From positions 1 through 64,000 of the forward strand of contig CBFIBG010000012.1 in assembly GCA_965660815.1 (NCBI GenBank): a stretch of 64,000 bases of DNA, written 5' to 3'. The translations under genes and the position numbers were made by a program. This DNA is from Glaciecola sp965660815. GTDB taxonomy: Bacteria > Pseudomonadota > Gammaproteobacteria > Enterobacterales > Alteromonadaceae. Below are positions 16,604 to 25,047 of the stretch, piece after piece. The notes under the pieces are model-generated. The model saw only the letters and a program-made list of their open reading frames with translations. It searched no databases and was not told the origin of the DNA. The first letter of the stretch is position 1. Each line of letters starts with the position of its first letter.

Positions 16604-16965
16604 TTATTTAGTTGAGTACCACTTAATACAGAAGCCGATGGAAAATGCAGTATTGGGATGAGATAAGTCAGTGTACACACCCGCTTTAATATTCGTCCCT
16701 ACTGGGTTGCAATTGGGTACTAAGATGATTTCTCCTAAAATTTCGTATTTTGAACTTCCGCGCTGTGAATTGAGCTTTGAATATAGACTTTTAGGCCGGG
16801 TAGACCATTACTGAACTTATAAATGGGGACGTTCAAGTTTCGATCAGACGCATTTTCAGCGACAGCTAAGTGCGATTTTGTTAACGTTTGTCTATTGCGC
16901 ATTTGATAATATGAAGTTTTTTGTTCAAGCTTAACGTATAAATCAACGGATACAAAATCGCTCAA
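16604..16965 (-). pseudogene. Remnant of an M14-type deacylase/carboxypeptidase
   Basis: Two frames on the minus strand join into a short relic. The first (from 16965) ends GLPGLKVYIQSSIHSAEVQN, which resembles the zinc-binding start of succinylglutamate desuccinylase/aspartoacylase-type M14 enzymes ('IHGAEVQG'). The second frame (to TAA at 16604) begins YEILGEIILVPNCNPVGTN and IKAGVYT, matching the family's 'LVPxxNPxGxN' element. These motifs should be about 40-60 residues apart but here are nearly adjacent and out of frame, so an internal deletion and a frameshift have occurred. The zinc-binding Glu survives, but the Gly of the motif is Ser, and the rest of the enzyme is missing. Assignment is by motif memory only. 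Confidence 0.45.
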
Positions 16966-17073
16966 TTTAATATGTGCATGCGTCTGGTAAGTTAGGTATC
17001 AACTGCCTAATATTTGTGGTTGGCTTAACTCGTCTTGAGTCAATATATATCTTGATAAAATCTGATTAAAATA

Positions 17074-17472
17074 ATGCAAACAAAAAATCGTTCAATTAGT
17101 AAAAATCCTCCTGGTTTGAAGCGCATACCCAAAGCGCTTAAACACTCGATCTCAGGACTTATGATAGCTTGGAAGTACGAAGCTGGCTTTAGACAATATT
17201 TAGTCGCTTCTGTCGTGCTGTTTCCGTTTAGTTTTGTTTTGTACCAGTCAGCTTTGCATTGGGTGGTACTCATAGCAAGTTTAGTCTTTTTGTTGTATTC
17301 AGAAATAGTCAACTCTGCCATAGAGGCTGTCGCAGATGCGACCAAGCCTGAATATGACCCAATTATAGGCAGAGCAAAAGATTTAGGGTCAGCCTCTGTA
17401 TTCGTAGCATTGCTCCTAGCGGTTGTAGTGTGGGTGCTTGCTATTTATGAATATTTCTATCCTGGTGCATAA
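17074..17472 (+). CDS. dgkA: Diacylglycerol kinase DgkA
   Basis: A 132-residue integral membrane kinase that phosphorylates diacylglycerol to phosphatidate, recycling the lipid released by membrane-derived glucan or LPS modification. The family signature is EIVNSAIEAVADATKPEYD, followed by GRAKDLGSASVFVALL. Three membrane segments are expected (about residues 45-62, 65-83 and 108-126). The preceding amphipathic helix and WKYEAGFRQY segment match too. It is slightly longer than the 122-residue E. coli enzyme because of a basic N-terminal extension. A DsrE-like gene follows 21 bases downstream and is probably co-transcribed. Confidence 0.95.
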   Translation: MQTKNRSISKNPPGLKRIPKALKHSISGLMIAWKYEAGFRQYLVASVVLFPFSFVLYQSALHWVVLIASLVFLLYSEIVNSAIEAVADATKPEYDPIIGRAKDLGSASVFVALLLAVVVWVLAIYEYFYPGA

Positions 17473-17493
17473 CCTCTTTTAACGGGAAACATC

Positions 17494-18066
17494 ATGTCAC
17501 ACATACGAAACAAGCCAGCTAAATTAATGCGACTAGACTTTCTTATTCTAATAATTACTTTGATTTTTTTGACTTTAGACGCAAATGCGCAAGTTTCAAG
17601 TTTTCAAAAAGGCTCAGTAATTAAGGAATTTGGCAAATACGCCACTGTAGAAGGTGTAGATTTTAACAAAAACGCTCTTTTTAAAATTGCCTTCGATGTG
17701 GGAAAGCAGGCCGAGAAGGGGAAAGTCAATCGACAGTTTGATAGCTTAGCTCGCTTTATTAACATGCATGTGGCTCATGGCGTAGCATTGGAACATATTC
17801 AATTAGCTTTAGTAGTGCACGGAAGAGCTAGCCTCGATTTACTAGATGATCTTACTTATCAAAAGGCAATGAGCGTCGAAAACGCAAATAAACCTTTGTT
17901 GCTCGCGCTGATGGAACACAATGTGCAAGTGTATTTGTGCGGCCAAACGGCTCAAGCGTATGAAATTTCCGAGTCCCAACTAGTTTCTGGCGTTAATGTC
18001 AGTCTATCTGCAATGACCGTTCATGCTTTGTTGCAACAACGTGGCTTTACCAGTAATCCTTTCTAA
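17494..18066 (+). CDS. Exported DsrE-family protein
   Basis: A 190-residue protein with an N-terminal signal (hydrophobic residues about 15-29, then DANAQ), so it is periplasmic. The mature part has the DsrE/DsrF-like fold pattern: IAFDVGKQAEKGKVNRQFDS, then HIQLALVVHGRAS, LLALMEHNVQVYLCGQTAQA. The single cysteine in VYLCGQ is the conserved position of DsrE-like sulfur carriers. Exported DsrE proteins are common in Alteromonadales; their role is poorly known, and sulfur transfer is only a family-level guess. It lies directly after dgkA and ends at a hairpin shared with the convergent fasciclin gene. Confidence 0.75.
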   Translation: MSHIRNKPAKLMRLDFLILIITLIFLTLDANAQVSSFQKGSVIKEFGKYATVEGVDFNKNALFKIAFDVGKQAEKGKVNRQFDSLARFINMHVAHGVALEHIQLALVVHGRASLDLLDDLTYQKAMSVENANKPLLLALMEHNVQVYLCGQTAQAYEISESQLVSGVNVSLSAMTVHALLQQRGFTSNPF

Positions 18067-18075
18067 CTGCATGAA

Positions 18076-18109
18076 AAGCGATTTGAAGTCGATATCCGTC
18101 AAATCGCTT
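18076..18109. terminator. Hairpin between convergent genes
   Basis: AAGCGATTTGA (18076-18086) and TCAAATCGCTT (18099-18109) form a perfect 11-bp stem with a 12-base loop between the ends of the DsrE-like (+) and fasciclin (-) genes. Only short A/T flanks are present, so termination is likely but not of the classic form. Confidence 0.55.
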
Positions 18110-18128
18110 AACGCTCAGTTCCATTGTA

Positions 18129-18941
18129 CTAGTTAGAAGCAAGACTCTCTTTGGGCATTTGCAATAACTGCATGGTGTCGTCTAGGGTATATCTTAATTC
18201 CCATGCGCTTTGCTGTATCGAATCAGCCGCCTTTGCGTTACTAAGGCCGTTTTGCAGTATTTCTTTTTCAAGTTGCGCAAGCTCAGCAGAACTTAGCAAG
18301 GTTTCTACCGCATTTGCATACACTTCTACCGTACCTGCAGGGTTACCATGATTAAACATGGGTGCGCCTTTATTTATTGCAGATAAGATCATGTTCTGAG
18401 CATCTCTGCGGCTCATTTTTTTAGGTGGCATCATTACCCTATCAATAACATGCACAACGCCATTAGAAGCATCAATGTCGGTTGAAAGGATGCGAGCGCC
18501 TTCTACAGAAAACCCCTGCTCCGTGGCGGTAAATGTCATTTTGGGTCCTGCTAACGTTGCCAGCGAAACGTCATTTTCTAAGGCATCGCTTCCGATTTTG
18601 CCAGACACCACATGAAAGCTGAGTATCCGCTTTAAAGTATCTCTGTTTTCTGGTTTTAATAGCGATTGAATGGTACCAGCAGGCAGTGCTCCAAATGCGT
18701 CATCAGTAGGCGCAAATACGGTCAATGGACCATCACCGCTTAACGCTGAAACTAATCCGGCTGCTTTGGCCGCTGCAAGCAAAGTTTCAAAGGTGCCGGC
18801 TTGGGCAGCCGTTTCAACTAAGTTTTTAGTGGCTTTGTGCTCTTTATGATTGTGGGCAAACGCAGATGTAATTACTAATGAAGTAAGTAAAATAGATAAA
18901 CAAAACTTTATAAATGTCTTCACTTCTTGTTTCCTCAGCAT
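18129..18941 (-). CDS. Secreted fasciclin (FAS1) domain protein
   Basis: A 270-residue exported protein. The signal peptide (about residues 1-29) has hydrophobic FCLSILLTSLVITSAFA. A single FAS1 domain spans about 40-170, with both conserved boxes: GPLTVFAPTDDAFGALPAGT (H1) and NGVVHVIDRVMMPP (H2). FAS1 domains mediate adhesion to surfaces or polysaccharide. The C-terminal 90 residues form an extra helical region with no recognised family (AQNMILSAINKGAPMFNHGN, later SAWELRYTLDDTMQLLQM), rich in potential helix and possibly able to bind metabolites. It has its own upstream region; convergent with the DsrE-like gene. Confidence 0.88.
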   Translation of the reverse strand: MLRKQEVKTFIKFCLSILLTSLVITSAFAHNHKEHKATKNLVETAAQAGTFETLLAAAKAAGLVSALSGDGPLTVFAPTDDAFGALPAGTIQSLLKPENRDTLKRILSFHVVSGKIGSDALENDVSLATLAGPKMTFTATEQGFSVEGARILSTDIDASNGVVHVIDRVMMPPKKMSRRDAQNMILSAINKGAPMFNHGNPAGTVEVYANAVETLLSSAELAQLEKEILQNGLSNAKAADSIQQSAWELRYTLDDTMQLLQMPKESLASN

Positions 18942-19227
18942 GTTTAAACACAGACAATACTATGTTTGAATTAGTTAATTCTCGAACTTCCAGTTTTTAG
19001 ATGCTTTATTAACAAATCTTCACAAACGAGCCATTGTGAAAAAGGATAAACTGCAACATATTAGTCGCAGTAACTAAGGAATCCTTATATAAAAATTTAA
19101 CTGCAATTGCTTATGATTCGCAATTTTGTGGCTTTCTATTTGTGAGAGTAATTTAATAAATACAAAAAAGAGTTGTATATATTTTTAAATAGGCGTAAAA
19201 CACAGAAAATTTTTTGAGTTTAATTCT

Positions 19228-20001
19228 TTGAACAAAGCTAACATTGCTTTAACCACTTGTGCTCTTCGCCTATCAGCGGAAAACGAAATACCGACGTTTG
19301 CTACATCTAGCGCTAACCAAGAAATCTTTCCTACAACCGCAGCGATTGAAAATCATCATTTCGAGCACTATGAAAAACTGACTGCGTTCGAACAAATCGC
19401 GTTAGATTTATTAAATAAGGGTTACAGTTCCCTGCGCCATGCATTACCAAAAGACATTACCGATGCATTGCACCATCATATGGTCAGTATGCCGGAAGAT
19501 AAGTTCAGTGAAGCCAGCATCGGTAGACACTTCGATAACCATCAAAATAAGACGATAAGGAATGATCAAATCGCATGGATCAATGGCGACAGTCCAGCCG
19601 GACTTCTTTGGCTTACTTGGGCGAATGAGCTAAAAATGTATTTAAATAGTCGATTGTTTTTAGGTTTGTTCTCTTTTGAGAGTCACTTTGCTCGTTATTC
19701 TCCAGGGCACTTTTACAAAAGGCATGTGGATTCTTTTAAAGGAGAAACCAATCGTATACTTTCATTAGTGACGTATTTAAATCCTGATTGGCAAAAAAGC
19801 GACGGCGGTCAACTTATTGTTTATGAGCAACCCGGAGATGAATCTGGCATCGAAGTTATTCCAGAGTACGGAAACATTTGCGTATTTTTATCTGAAGAAT
19901 TTGAGCATGAAGTTAAACCAGCAAATAAAGACCGGTATTCAATAGCGGGTTGGTTTAGAGTAAACACTACCACGTCAGATAAAGTTGACCCACCTAAATA
20001 A
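19228..20001 (+). CDS. 2-oxoglutarate/Fe(II)-dependent oxygenase (prolyl 4-hydroxylase-like)
   Basis: A 257-residue oxygenase of the P4Hc/SM-20 group. Iron ligands are His166 and Asp168 in YKRHVDSFKG and His227 in EEFEHEVKP. The 2OG-binding Arg lies in DRYSIAGWFRVN. The jelly-roll strands before them (FLGLFSFESHFARYSPGHFY) fit the family. The frame begins at a TTG without a clear ribosome-binding site; the first good ATG is far inside, so the real start is uncertain and the first 50 residues lack recognisable features. Relatives hydroxylate proline on ribosomal protein or elongation factors; the substrate here is unknown. It is cytoplasmic and apparently monocistronic. Confidence 0.82.
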   Translation: MNKANIALTTCALRLSAENEIPTFATSSANQEIFPTTAAIENHHFEHYEKLTAFEQIALDLLNKGYSSLRHALPKDITDALHHHMVSMPEDKFSEASIGRHFDNHQNKTIRNDQIAWINGDSPAGLLWLTWANELKMYLNSRLFLGLFSFESHFARYSPGHFYKRHVDSFKGETNRILSLVTYLNPDWQKSDGGQLIVYEQPGDESGIEVIPEYGNICVFLSEEFEHEVKPANKDRYSIAGWFRVNTTTSDKVDPPK

Positions 20002-20228
20002 ACGTCGAGTTAATTACTGGTGATTCATACATTTAGTGTGTTAACCATGAATCCTAGTAACAATGCTGATGCAGGCAAAAATTGTAAACAAAACTCCCTT
20101 TAACTAAGTAATAAGAATTAGGTCCTGCAAGTCACTATTATTGATAGCTATGCTTTAGATGTTGACCTTAGAATTTGATTTTACCATTGGTGAGAATACA
20201 GCCTAATATACGACCAAGGACAGCCAAT

Positions 20229-21557
20229 ATGAGCAACTTTTTAATGAAACTTATCGCTTTTCTTACACTATTATCACTGTCAATTGAATGCACGCTAGCT
20301 AATACATCACAACCGCCATTGAGCGCTGAAAAGTCCGAACCTTATTTATTAGGTTGGATGCAAGGCTTTCCTCCTCCTGATGATAAGCGAATTATGCAAC
20401 CCGATAGCAACTTTTTTAGTTTTCCAAAGTTGCGTTGGAGCGTTTGCCACATGAGAGAGTTGCTACCGACTGCTTCTATTGAAAGAGATATTAATGACTA
20501 TACGCAACTAGAGTTCTCCTTAGTCCCACATATAGATTCACTTGTATTCCAACCACTCAATTCAACTACTACTATGACGTGGGAAGAAAGCCTAAAGGCT
20601 AATTACACGGATGGTATTTTAGTGATCCATAACGGCAAGGTGGTATACGAAAGGTACATGGGATGTTTAGACAAATATACAAAACATGCCGCAATGTCGA
20701 TGACCAAATCCATTACAGGGCTAGTAGCGGAAATGTTAATTGAAAAGGGTCTTCTTAATCCATTAGATAAGGTAGCTTCTATTATTCCAGAACTCGCAGA
20801 GTCTGCATTTGGCGATGCAACGGTCAGGCAGGTAATGGACATGACCACGTCTTTAGATTATAGCGAAAATTACTCAGATCCAAATGCCGGAATATGGCAA
20901 TACAGTGCAGCGGCAAACCCAATGCCAAAGCCAGATAATTACCAAGGACCTGTCGGGTATTTCGAGTATTTGCAAACGGTCGAACCTTCAGGCGAGCATG
21001 GAGAGACATTTGGTTACAAAACGGTCAACACCGATGTGTTAGGTTGGCTTATTTCACGGGTGACCAATAAACGCTTCGATGCTGTGGTATCAGATTTATT
21101 GTGGAAGCCAATTGGCATGCAACAAAGTGCATACATCAATGTCGATGGGATAGGCACTCCCTTTGCCGGCGGCGGATTGAGTGCTACTTTGCGAGATTTA
21201 GGTCGTTTGGGGTTAACTATTTTAAACCAAGGTAAAATAGGTAATAAGCAAGTAATAGAGCCTAATGTCGTCAAACGTATCCGTGAAGGAGGTGACAAAG
21301 AGGCGTTTGCAAAAGCGGGTTATGACGCATTAAGCGGCGGCAGTTATAAAAGTATGTGGTGGTTATTTCACAATGAACATCAAGCGTTTGCTGCGCGAGG
21401 CGTGCATGGACAAACTATTTATATCGACCCAATTGCGAACATGGTAATTGTAAGATTTGCTTCTCACCCCAATGCCAAAAATTCGTATATTGACCCTACA
21501 TCTTTACCGGCATACGAAGCCTTAGCGAAGTACTTAATGCAAATCCCATTAACTTAA
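20229..21557 (+). CDS. Exported serine hydrolase, beta-lactamase/NylB-like
   Basis: A serine hydrolase (PF00144 type) of 442 residues. The frame is open from 20175, but the ATG at 20229 starts a proper signal peptide (MSNFLMKLIAFLTLLSLSIE, cleavage near TLA-NT), so that start is chosen. SxxK is SMTK (Ser157, Lys160) in AAMSMTKSITGLVAEM. DYSENYSDPNAGIWQYSAAA matches the block after the active site in the paralogue at 5413 (DYSDPNSDVSKFN). The second motif Tyr is in GYKTVNTDVLGW, and GVHGQTIYIDPIANMVIVR fills the third-motif strand. The substrate is unknown; 6-aminohexanoate-dimer hydrolase-like enzymes and esterases share this layout. A terminator for the opposite gene follows. Confidence 0.82.
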   Translation: MSNFLMKLIAFLTLLSLSIECTLANTSQPPLSAEKSEPYLLGWMQGFPPPDDKRIMQPDSNFFSFPKLRWSVCHMRELLPTASIERDINDYTQLEFSLVPHIDSLVFQPLNSTTTMTWEESLKANYTDGILVIHNGKVVYERYMGCLDKYTKHAAMSMTKSITGLVAEMLIEKGLLNPLDKVASIIPELAESAFGDATVRQVMDMTTSLDYSENYSDPNAGIWQYSAAANPMPKPDNYQGPVGYFEYLQTVEPSGEHGETFGYKTVNTDVLGWLISRVTNKRFDAVVSDLLWKPIGMQQSAYINVDGIGTPFAGGGLSATLRDLGRLGLTILNQGKIGNKQVIEPNVVKRIREGGDKEAFAKAGYDALSGGSYKSMWWLFHNEHQAFAARGVHGQTIYIDPIANMVIVRFASHPNAKNSYIDPTSLPAYEALAKYLMQIPLT

Positions 21558-21596
21558 CTATTTTCTGTAATTAACCCAGTTAACCACGGTTTAAAT

Positions 21597-21626
21597 CAAA
21601 AAAGAGTGCATGATTGCTCATACTCT
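21597..21626 (-). terminator. Terminator of the M16 peptidase gene
   Basis: On the minus strand AGAGT-ATG pairs with CAT-(GC)-ACTCT around a short loop (21603-21626), followed by a run of T (AAAAAA at 21598-21603 on the plus strand), 33 bases after the M16 stop. The stem has a two-base bulge. Confidence 0.55.
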
Positions 21627-21658
21627 CTTTAAAACCAAACAAAGTGCATGTTGATATT

Positions 21659-24559
21659 TTATTGGTATTGCATAATATCTTTTAGTTCAGACAACTCTTT
21701 GATCTTAGTCTGATTCGGTAGATCAGCGAATGCTTTATCTACAAACTTCGTACCACGCAACTGGACACTTAAACGAGCTGCTTTAGGATTTAACATCGTT
21801 TGTTGATAAAAATCTTTGATATCTTCTAAGGTTACTTGCTCCACTGCCGCAATTAACTTCGCTTGAGTATCAAAAGTGAATTTTTCTTGATACCAGTCTG
21901 AGATAAACGGCCCAACTTCATCAGATAAATTCTTCGGCTGTTCTTTTAAACTGACTAATGCCGCATTTTTTAGCTGCCCAAATAACTCCTCTGACATTTC
22001 TGCTAACTCTTTTGCATACTCGTTTTTAAACGAAGCAAAACGTGCTTGCATGTCACCTGGCCCTTTAACCGGCGTTTGTATATATAAACCTAAACCGGTG
22101 TAATCATCTATTGCTGGTGCAAAACCACCTACTGAATACGCTAATTGTTCTTCAGTGCGTAACTTATCAAACGCCACAGTCCTAAAGTGATTTTGCAATA
22201 TTAAGCCTTGTGCGCGTTGTTCGAGTCCCTTTTTAGGGTGCACATGCAAATCGATAACGGCAACATCGGCGACATCAATATCTTGTTGATAAACCAACAC
22301 TTCACCCTCTTGCGGTGCCCAACGTCTGCTGCGTGCGTACTCTGTTACCGAGCGTTGTTCAGGCAAGACTGTCTGTAATTTTTCGAGCATCGCTTGTACA
22401 TCATTTTGCGAATAGTTTCCAAAAACAAATACGCGTACTTGGTTATTTGCCAAGGTACTTTGCTTGACCTCTTGTAAATCATCGACGGTTAAGCTCTGTG
22501 CTGTTGCGATCAAATCATCATCACTATAAACACCTGAACGGACAAGCTCTCGATATTTATTGATCACTTGATTAATGGGGAATGCTTTACCCGCATTAGC
22601 AATATTTCGAACATAACGGTCTACCGCTTGGGCAAATGCTTGTTCAGTAACATTAACGTCTAACGCAGTTAAAGCGTTTTCTAGCAATGCAGCTTGTTTA
22701 TCGGTAAAACCATTTAGGGTTAACTCAAAGCCGTTCAGCGCAGAGAAGCTTAAATTCATTCCAGCGATACTCGCTTCTGTTCCTAAAGCAGCGGTTTGTA
22801 ATCTATATAAATCTGCCCAGATAGATAACAATACTTCATTTTCAATATTATTGAGATTGTCTGGATTATTGACGTAAATTTTCGCTAGTCCTTTAGGTTG
22901 GTCAGGGAAATCTTGACTGGCAAATTGCCAAACCTTAATTCCATTTTCAGCAAATACGATTTTTGGTTGAGTTTTCAAGTCCTCCGGTAAGTCATAAAGC
23001 GCAAAGCTCTCTGGCAATAGAGTATTCACTTTAGGTAAGTTCATGACGGTTTTACTAGGCGCTTGCCAACTTGCAATCTCTTCATCTGAAATATCCGCGA
23101 TCCGGTATTTACCATCGTAGAAGTGCAACTGCCTATCTGTTTCTTCCTGTTGACTGATGTACCAAACTTTCAATGTTTCAGGTGTTAGTTGGCTAAGTAC
23201 GTTATTAATCGCTTGTTCATCGAACTTCGCATAAGTAAATCCAGCATTAATCGCATTATTGATCGGATAATTTTGCATCGCAGCAGCCAAATTAGAGACA
23301 TAACTAAATTCATCTCCTTTTTCTAAGAAGGTAAATTGATTTTGCAATGAAGTACGAATCTCATTGAAGTACTTTTTATCCACACCTTTTTCTCGGATTA
23401 AGTCAATGTATCGCATCACCATGGCGACGATCTCCTCACGGTGTTGCATCCCTAAATCGGTTAATTCGATATTGACAAAAAAAGTACCGTAATTGCCATA
23501 TTGGTTTGGTGAAGCACCGGCCGTAAGCGAGGATACCCAACCTTTTTCGCGTAATAGCTGAGCAGGTGTACCGGGCATTTCAGAATAGAGCAGATAAGCT
23601 AGGTATTGATTTGGTTTTACTGCAAAATCTTCCATATTATTGCGGATCGTAAAATCTAGATTTAGCTGTTTTACATCTTGGTTTGGTGCATAGTGAACCC
23701 GCTTCCCACCTACCTGTGATAAATCCAGAGTGTCGATAACGTCTGGCTCTGGAATGTTTTTATTAGGAATATCAGAAAAATAACTTGTCGCCAACGCTTT
23801 CATTTCTGCCAGAGGGCGATTTGAAATCATGGCTACATTCATAATATTAGCTGAATAATACTCATCAAAGAATGCAACGGTCTGAGGGTGTAATTTACTG
23901 TTTTCTTTATCGCCTAGGGTTTCTAAATTACCAATAAGAAAACGGTTGGCAGGGTGCTCGCCCATCATTTTACGGGCAAGTTTAAACTGACCAAAAAAGT
24001 CCATTTCACGACGCATTGACCATTCCGCGTTTACTGCATTGATTTCTTTTTCGGTATACTCAGGATAAAGCTTTGGGGCTTTAAAAAAGTCAGAGAAACG
24101 ATCAAGTGCTTCTGGGTACGCGTCGTTATTTATTTTGAACATATAGTTAGTGATATCTAACCAAGTATACGCATTATGTTGACCACCATTTTGCGTCATA
24201 AATTCAGTATATTCGTTTGTATCTGGGTACTTTTCTGTGCCCAAAAATAACATATGCTCTAAATAATGAGCCATACCTTGTTGGCTCATAGGGTCTTGCA
24301 AAAGCCCGACGCCGACACTCAAGGCTGCAGCAGATTTTTCTACATTTTCGTCAGAAACTAAAATAATATCGATGCCATTCGGCAAGCTCATAGTCGCATA
24401 GGCTCGCTGATCATTAGGGCTTATCACTAACGTATCGGGTACTAATGAGTGGGCGTCTTTTTCAGAAGGTGTTTGTGAACAGGCGCTTAAACCAAGCAAA
24501 GCGATAAAAAATGCAGAGGCCTTGGCTAATTTTCGTGTTGATGAATGAGTCTTTTTCAT
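21659..24559 (-). CDS. Pitrilysin-like M16 metalloprotease, lipoprotein
   Basis: A 966-residue insulinase/pitrilysin-type (M16A) protease with four half-domains. The inverted zinc motif HxxEH is HYLEHMLFLG (His98, Glu101, His102), and the distal zinc ligand Glu lies in INAVNAEWSMR. A lipobox (IALLGLSACSQ) marks it as a lipoprotein, so it is anchored in the envelope rather than free in the periplasm like E. coli PtrA. The C-terminal half has the substrate-binding LRTEEQLAYSVGGF motif of full-length pitrilysins. It degrades medium-size peptides. The length matches the family. Monocistronic with a terminator; transcribed divergently from fumC across a 488-base gap. Confidence 0.9.
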   Translation of the reverse strand: MKKTHSSTRKLAKASAFFIALLGLSACSQTPSEKDAHSLVPDTLVISPNDQRAYATMSLPNGIDIILVSDENVEKSAAALSVGVGLLQDPMSQQGMAHYLEHMLFLGTEKYPDTNEYTEFMTQNGGQHNAYTWLDITNYMFKINNDAYPEALDRFSDFFKAPKLYPEYTEKEINAVNAEWSMRREMDFFGQFKLARKMMGEHPANRFLIGNLETLGDKENSKLHPQTVAFFDEYYSANIMNVAMISNRPLAEMKALATSYFSDIPNKNIPEPDVIDTLDLSQVGGKRVHYAPNQDVKQLNLDFTIRNNMEDFAVKPNQYLAYLLYSEMPGTPAQLLREKGWVSSLTAGASPNQYGNYGTFFVNIELTDLGMQHREEIVAMVMRYIDLIREKGVDKKYFNEIRTSLQNQFTFLEKGDEFSYVSNLAAAMQNYPINNAINAGFTYAKFDEQAINNVLSQLTPETLKVWYISQQEETDRQLHFYDGKYRIADISDEEIASWQAPSKTVMNLPKVNTLLPESFALYDLPEDLKTQPKIVFAENGIKVWQFASQDFPDQPKGLAKIYVNNPDNLNNIENEVLLSIWADLYRLQTAALGTEASIAGMNLSFSALNGFELTLNGFTDKQAALLENALTALDVNVTEQAFAQAVDRYVRNIANAGKAFPINQVINKYRELVRSGVYSDDDLIATAQSLTVDDLQEVKQSTLANNQVRVFVFGNYSQNDVQAMLEKLQTVLPEQRSVTEYARSRRWAPQEGEVLVYQQDIDVADVAVIDLHVHPKKGLEQRAQGLILQNHFRTVAFDKLRTEEQLAYSVGGFAPAIDDYTGLGLYIQTPVKGPGDMQARFASFKNEYAKELAEMSEELFGQLKNAALVSLKEQPKNLSDEVGPFISDWYQEKFTFDTQAKLIAAVEQVTLEDIKDFYQQTMLNPKAARLSVQLRGTKFVDKAFADLPNQTKIKELSELKDIMQYQ

Positions 24560-25047
24560 CTATGTGTCCTATTTATTATTTACTACACAAGTTTGTGTCG
24601 TTAAGTACTAAAACTTTCTACTAAATTGTATACATTAAAATGTCACTGTAAAAAGGCAATAACAAAAACGTAAGAAATCATTTCAATCTTTCGTTCAGTC
24701 ATGTCTTAGAGGCTGTATCAAACAAATTATTCGGTTTTTTCTACAAAAACGGAATAATTTGGGTAGCAACTACCCAGTTATCTTTAATGAATGTGATACC
24801 CAGTGATCTCTCCCTTTGGTTCCACTTTTTTACATCTCTATTCCCATACTTTAGGTGACTTATGCTTGGTAAGGTAGTTACCGAGAATAATCACACTTAG
24901 CCTAATTGCCGACAAGTGATTTGAGCTGTAAATATAACCACTTTCATATTATGGGGTTGTGTTTGTTTGCGGTCTGTCTAGGTGGAAGATTCTCGCATAT
25001 TGACTACACTAAAGGGTCATTCTCTCTTACCCAAACTCGAGGATTAT
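24560..25047. other. Divergent intergenic region between M16 protease and fumC
   Basis: 488 bases with no supported gene. It holds two adjacent inverted repeats (listed separately at 24723-24775). The GTG-initiated in-frame extension of fumC from 24982 is not favoured. Promoters for both flanking genes must lie here, but none is obvious. Confidence 0.5.
24723..24775. other. Tandem hairpins in the fumC upstream region
   Basis: CAAATTATTCGGTTTTT (24723-24739) mirrors 24745-24761 with one mismatch in 17 and a 5-base loop. It is followed at once by GGGTAG (24761-24766), CAA, CTACCC (24770-24775). On either strand this gives a 39-base hairpin beside a 15-base one. It could be a terminator/antiterminator pair, a small RNA 3' end or the end of a lost element. 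Confidence 0.45.
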
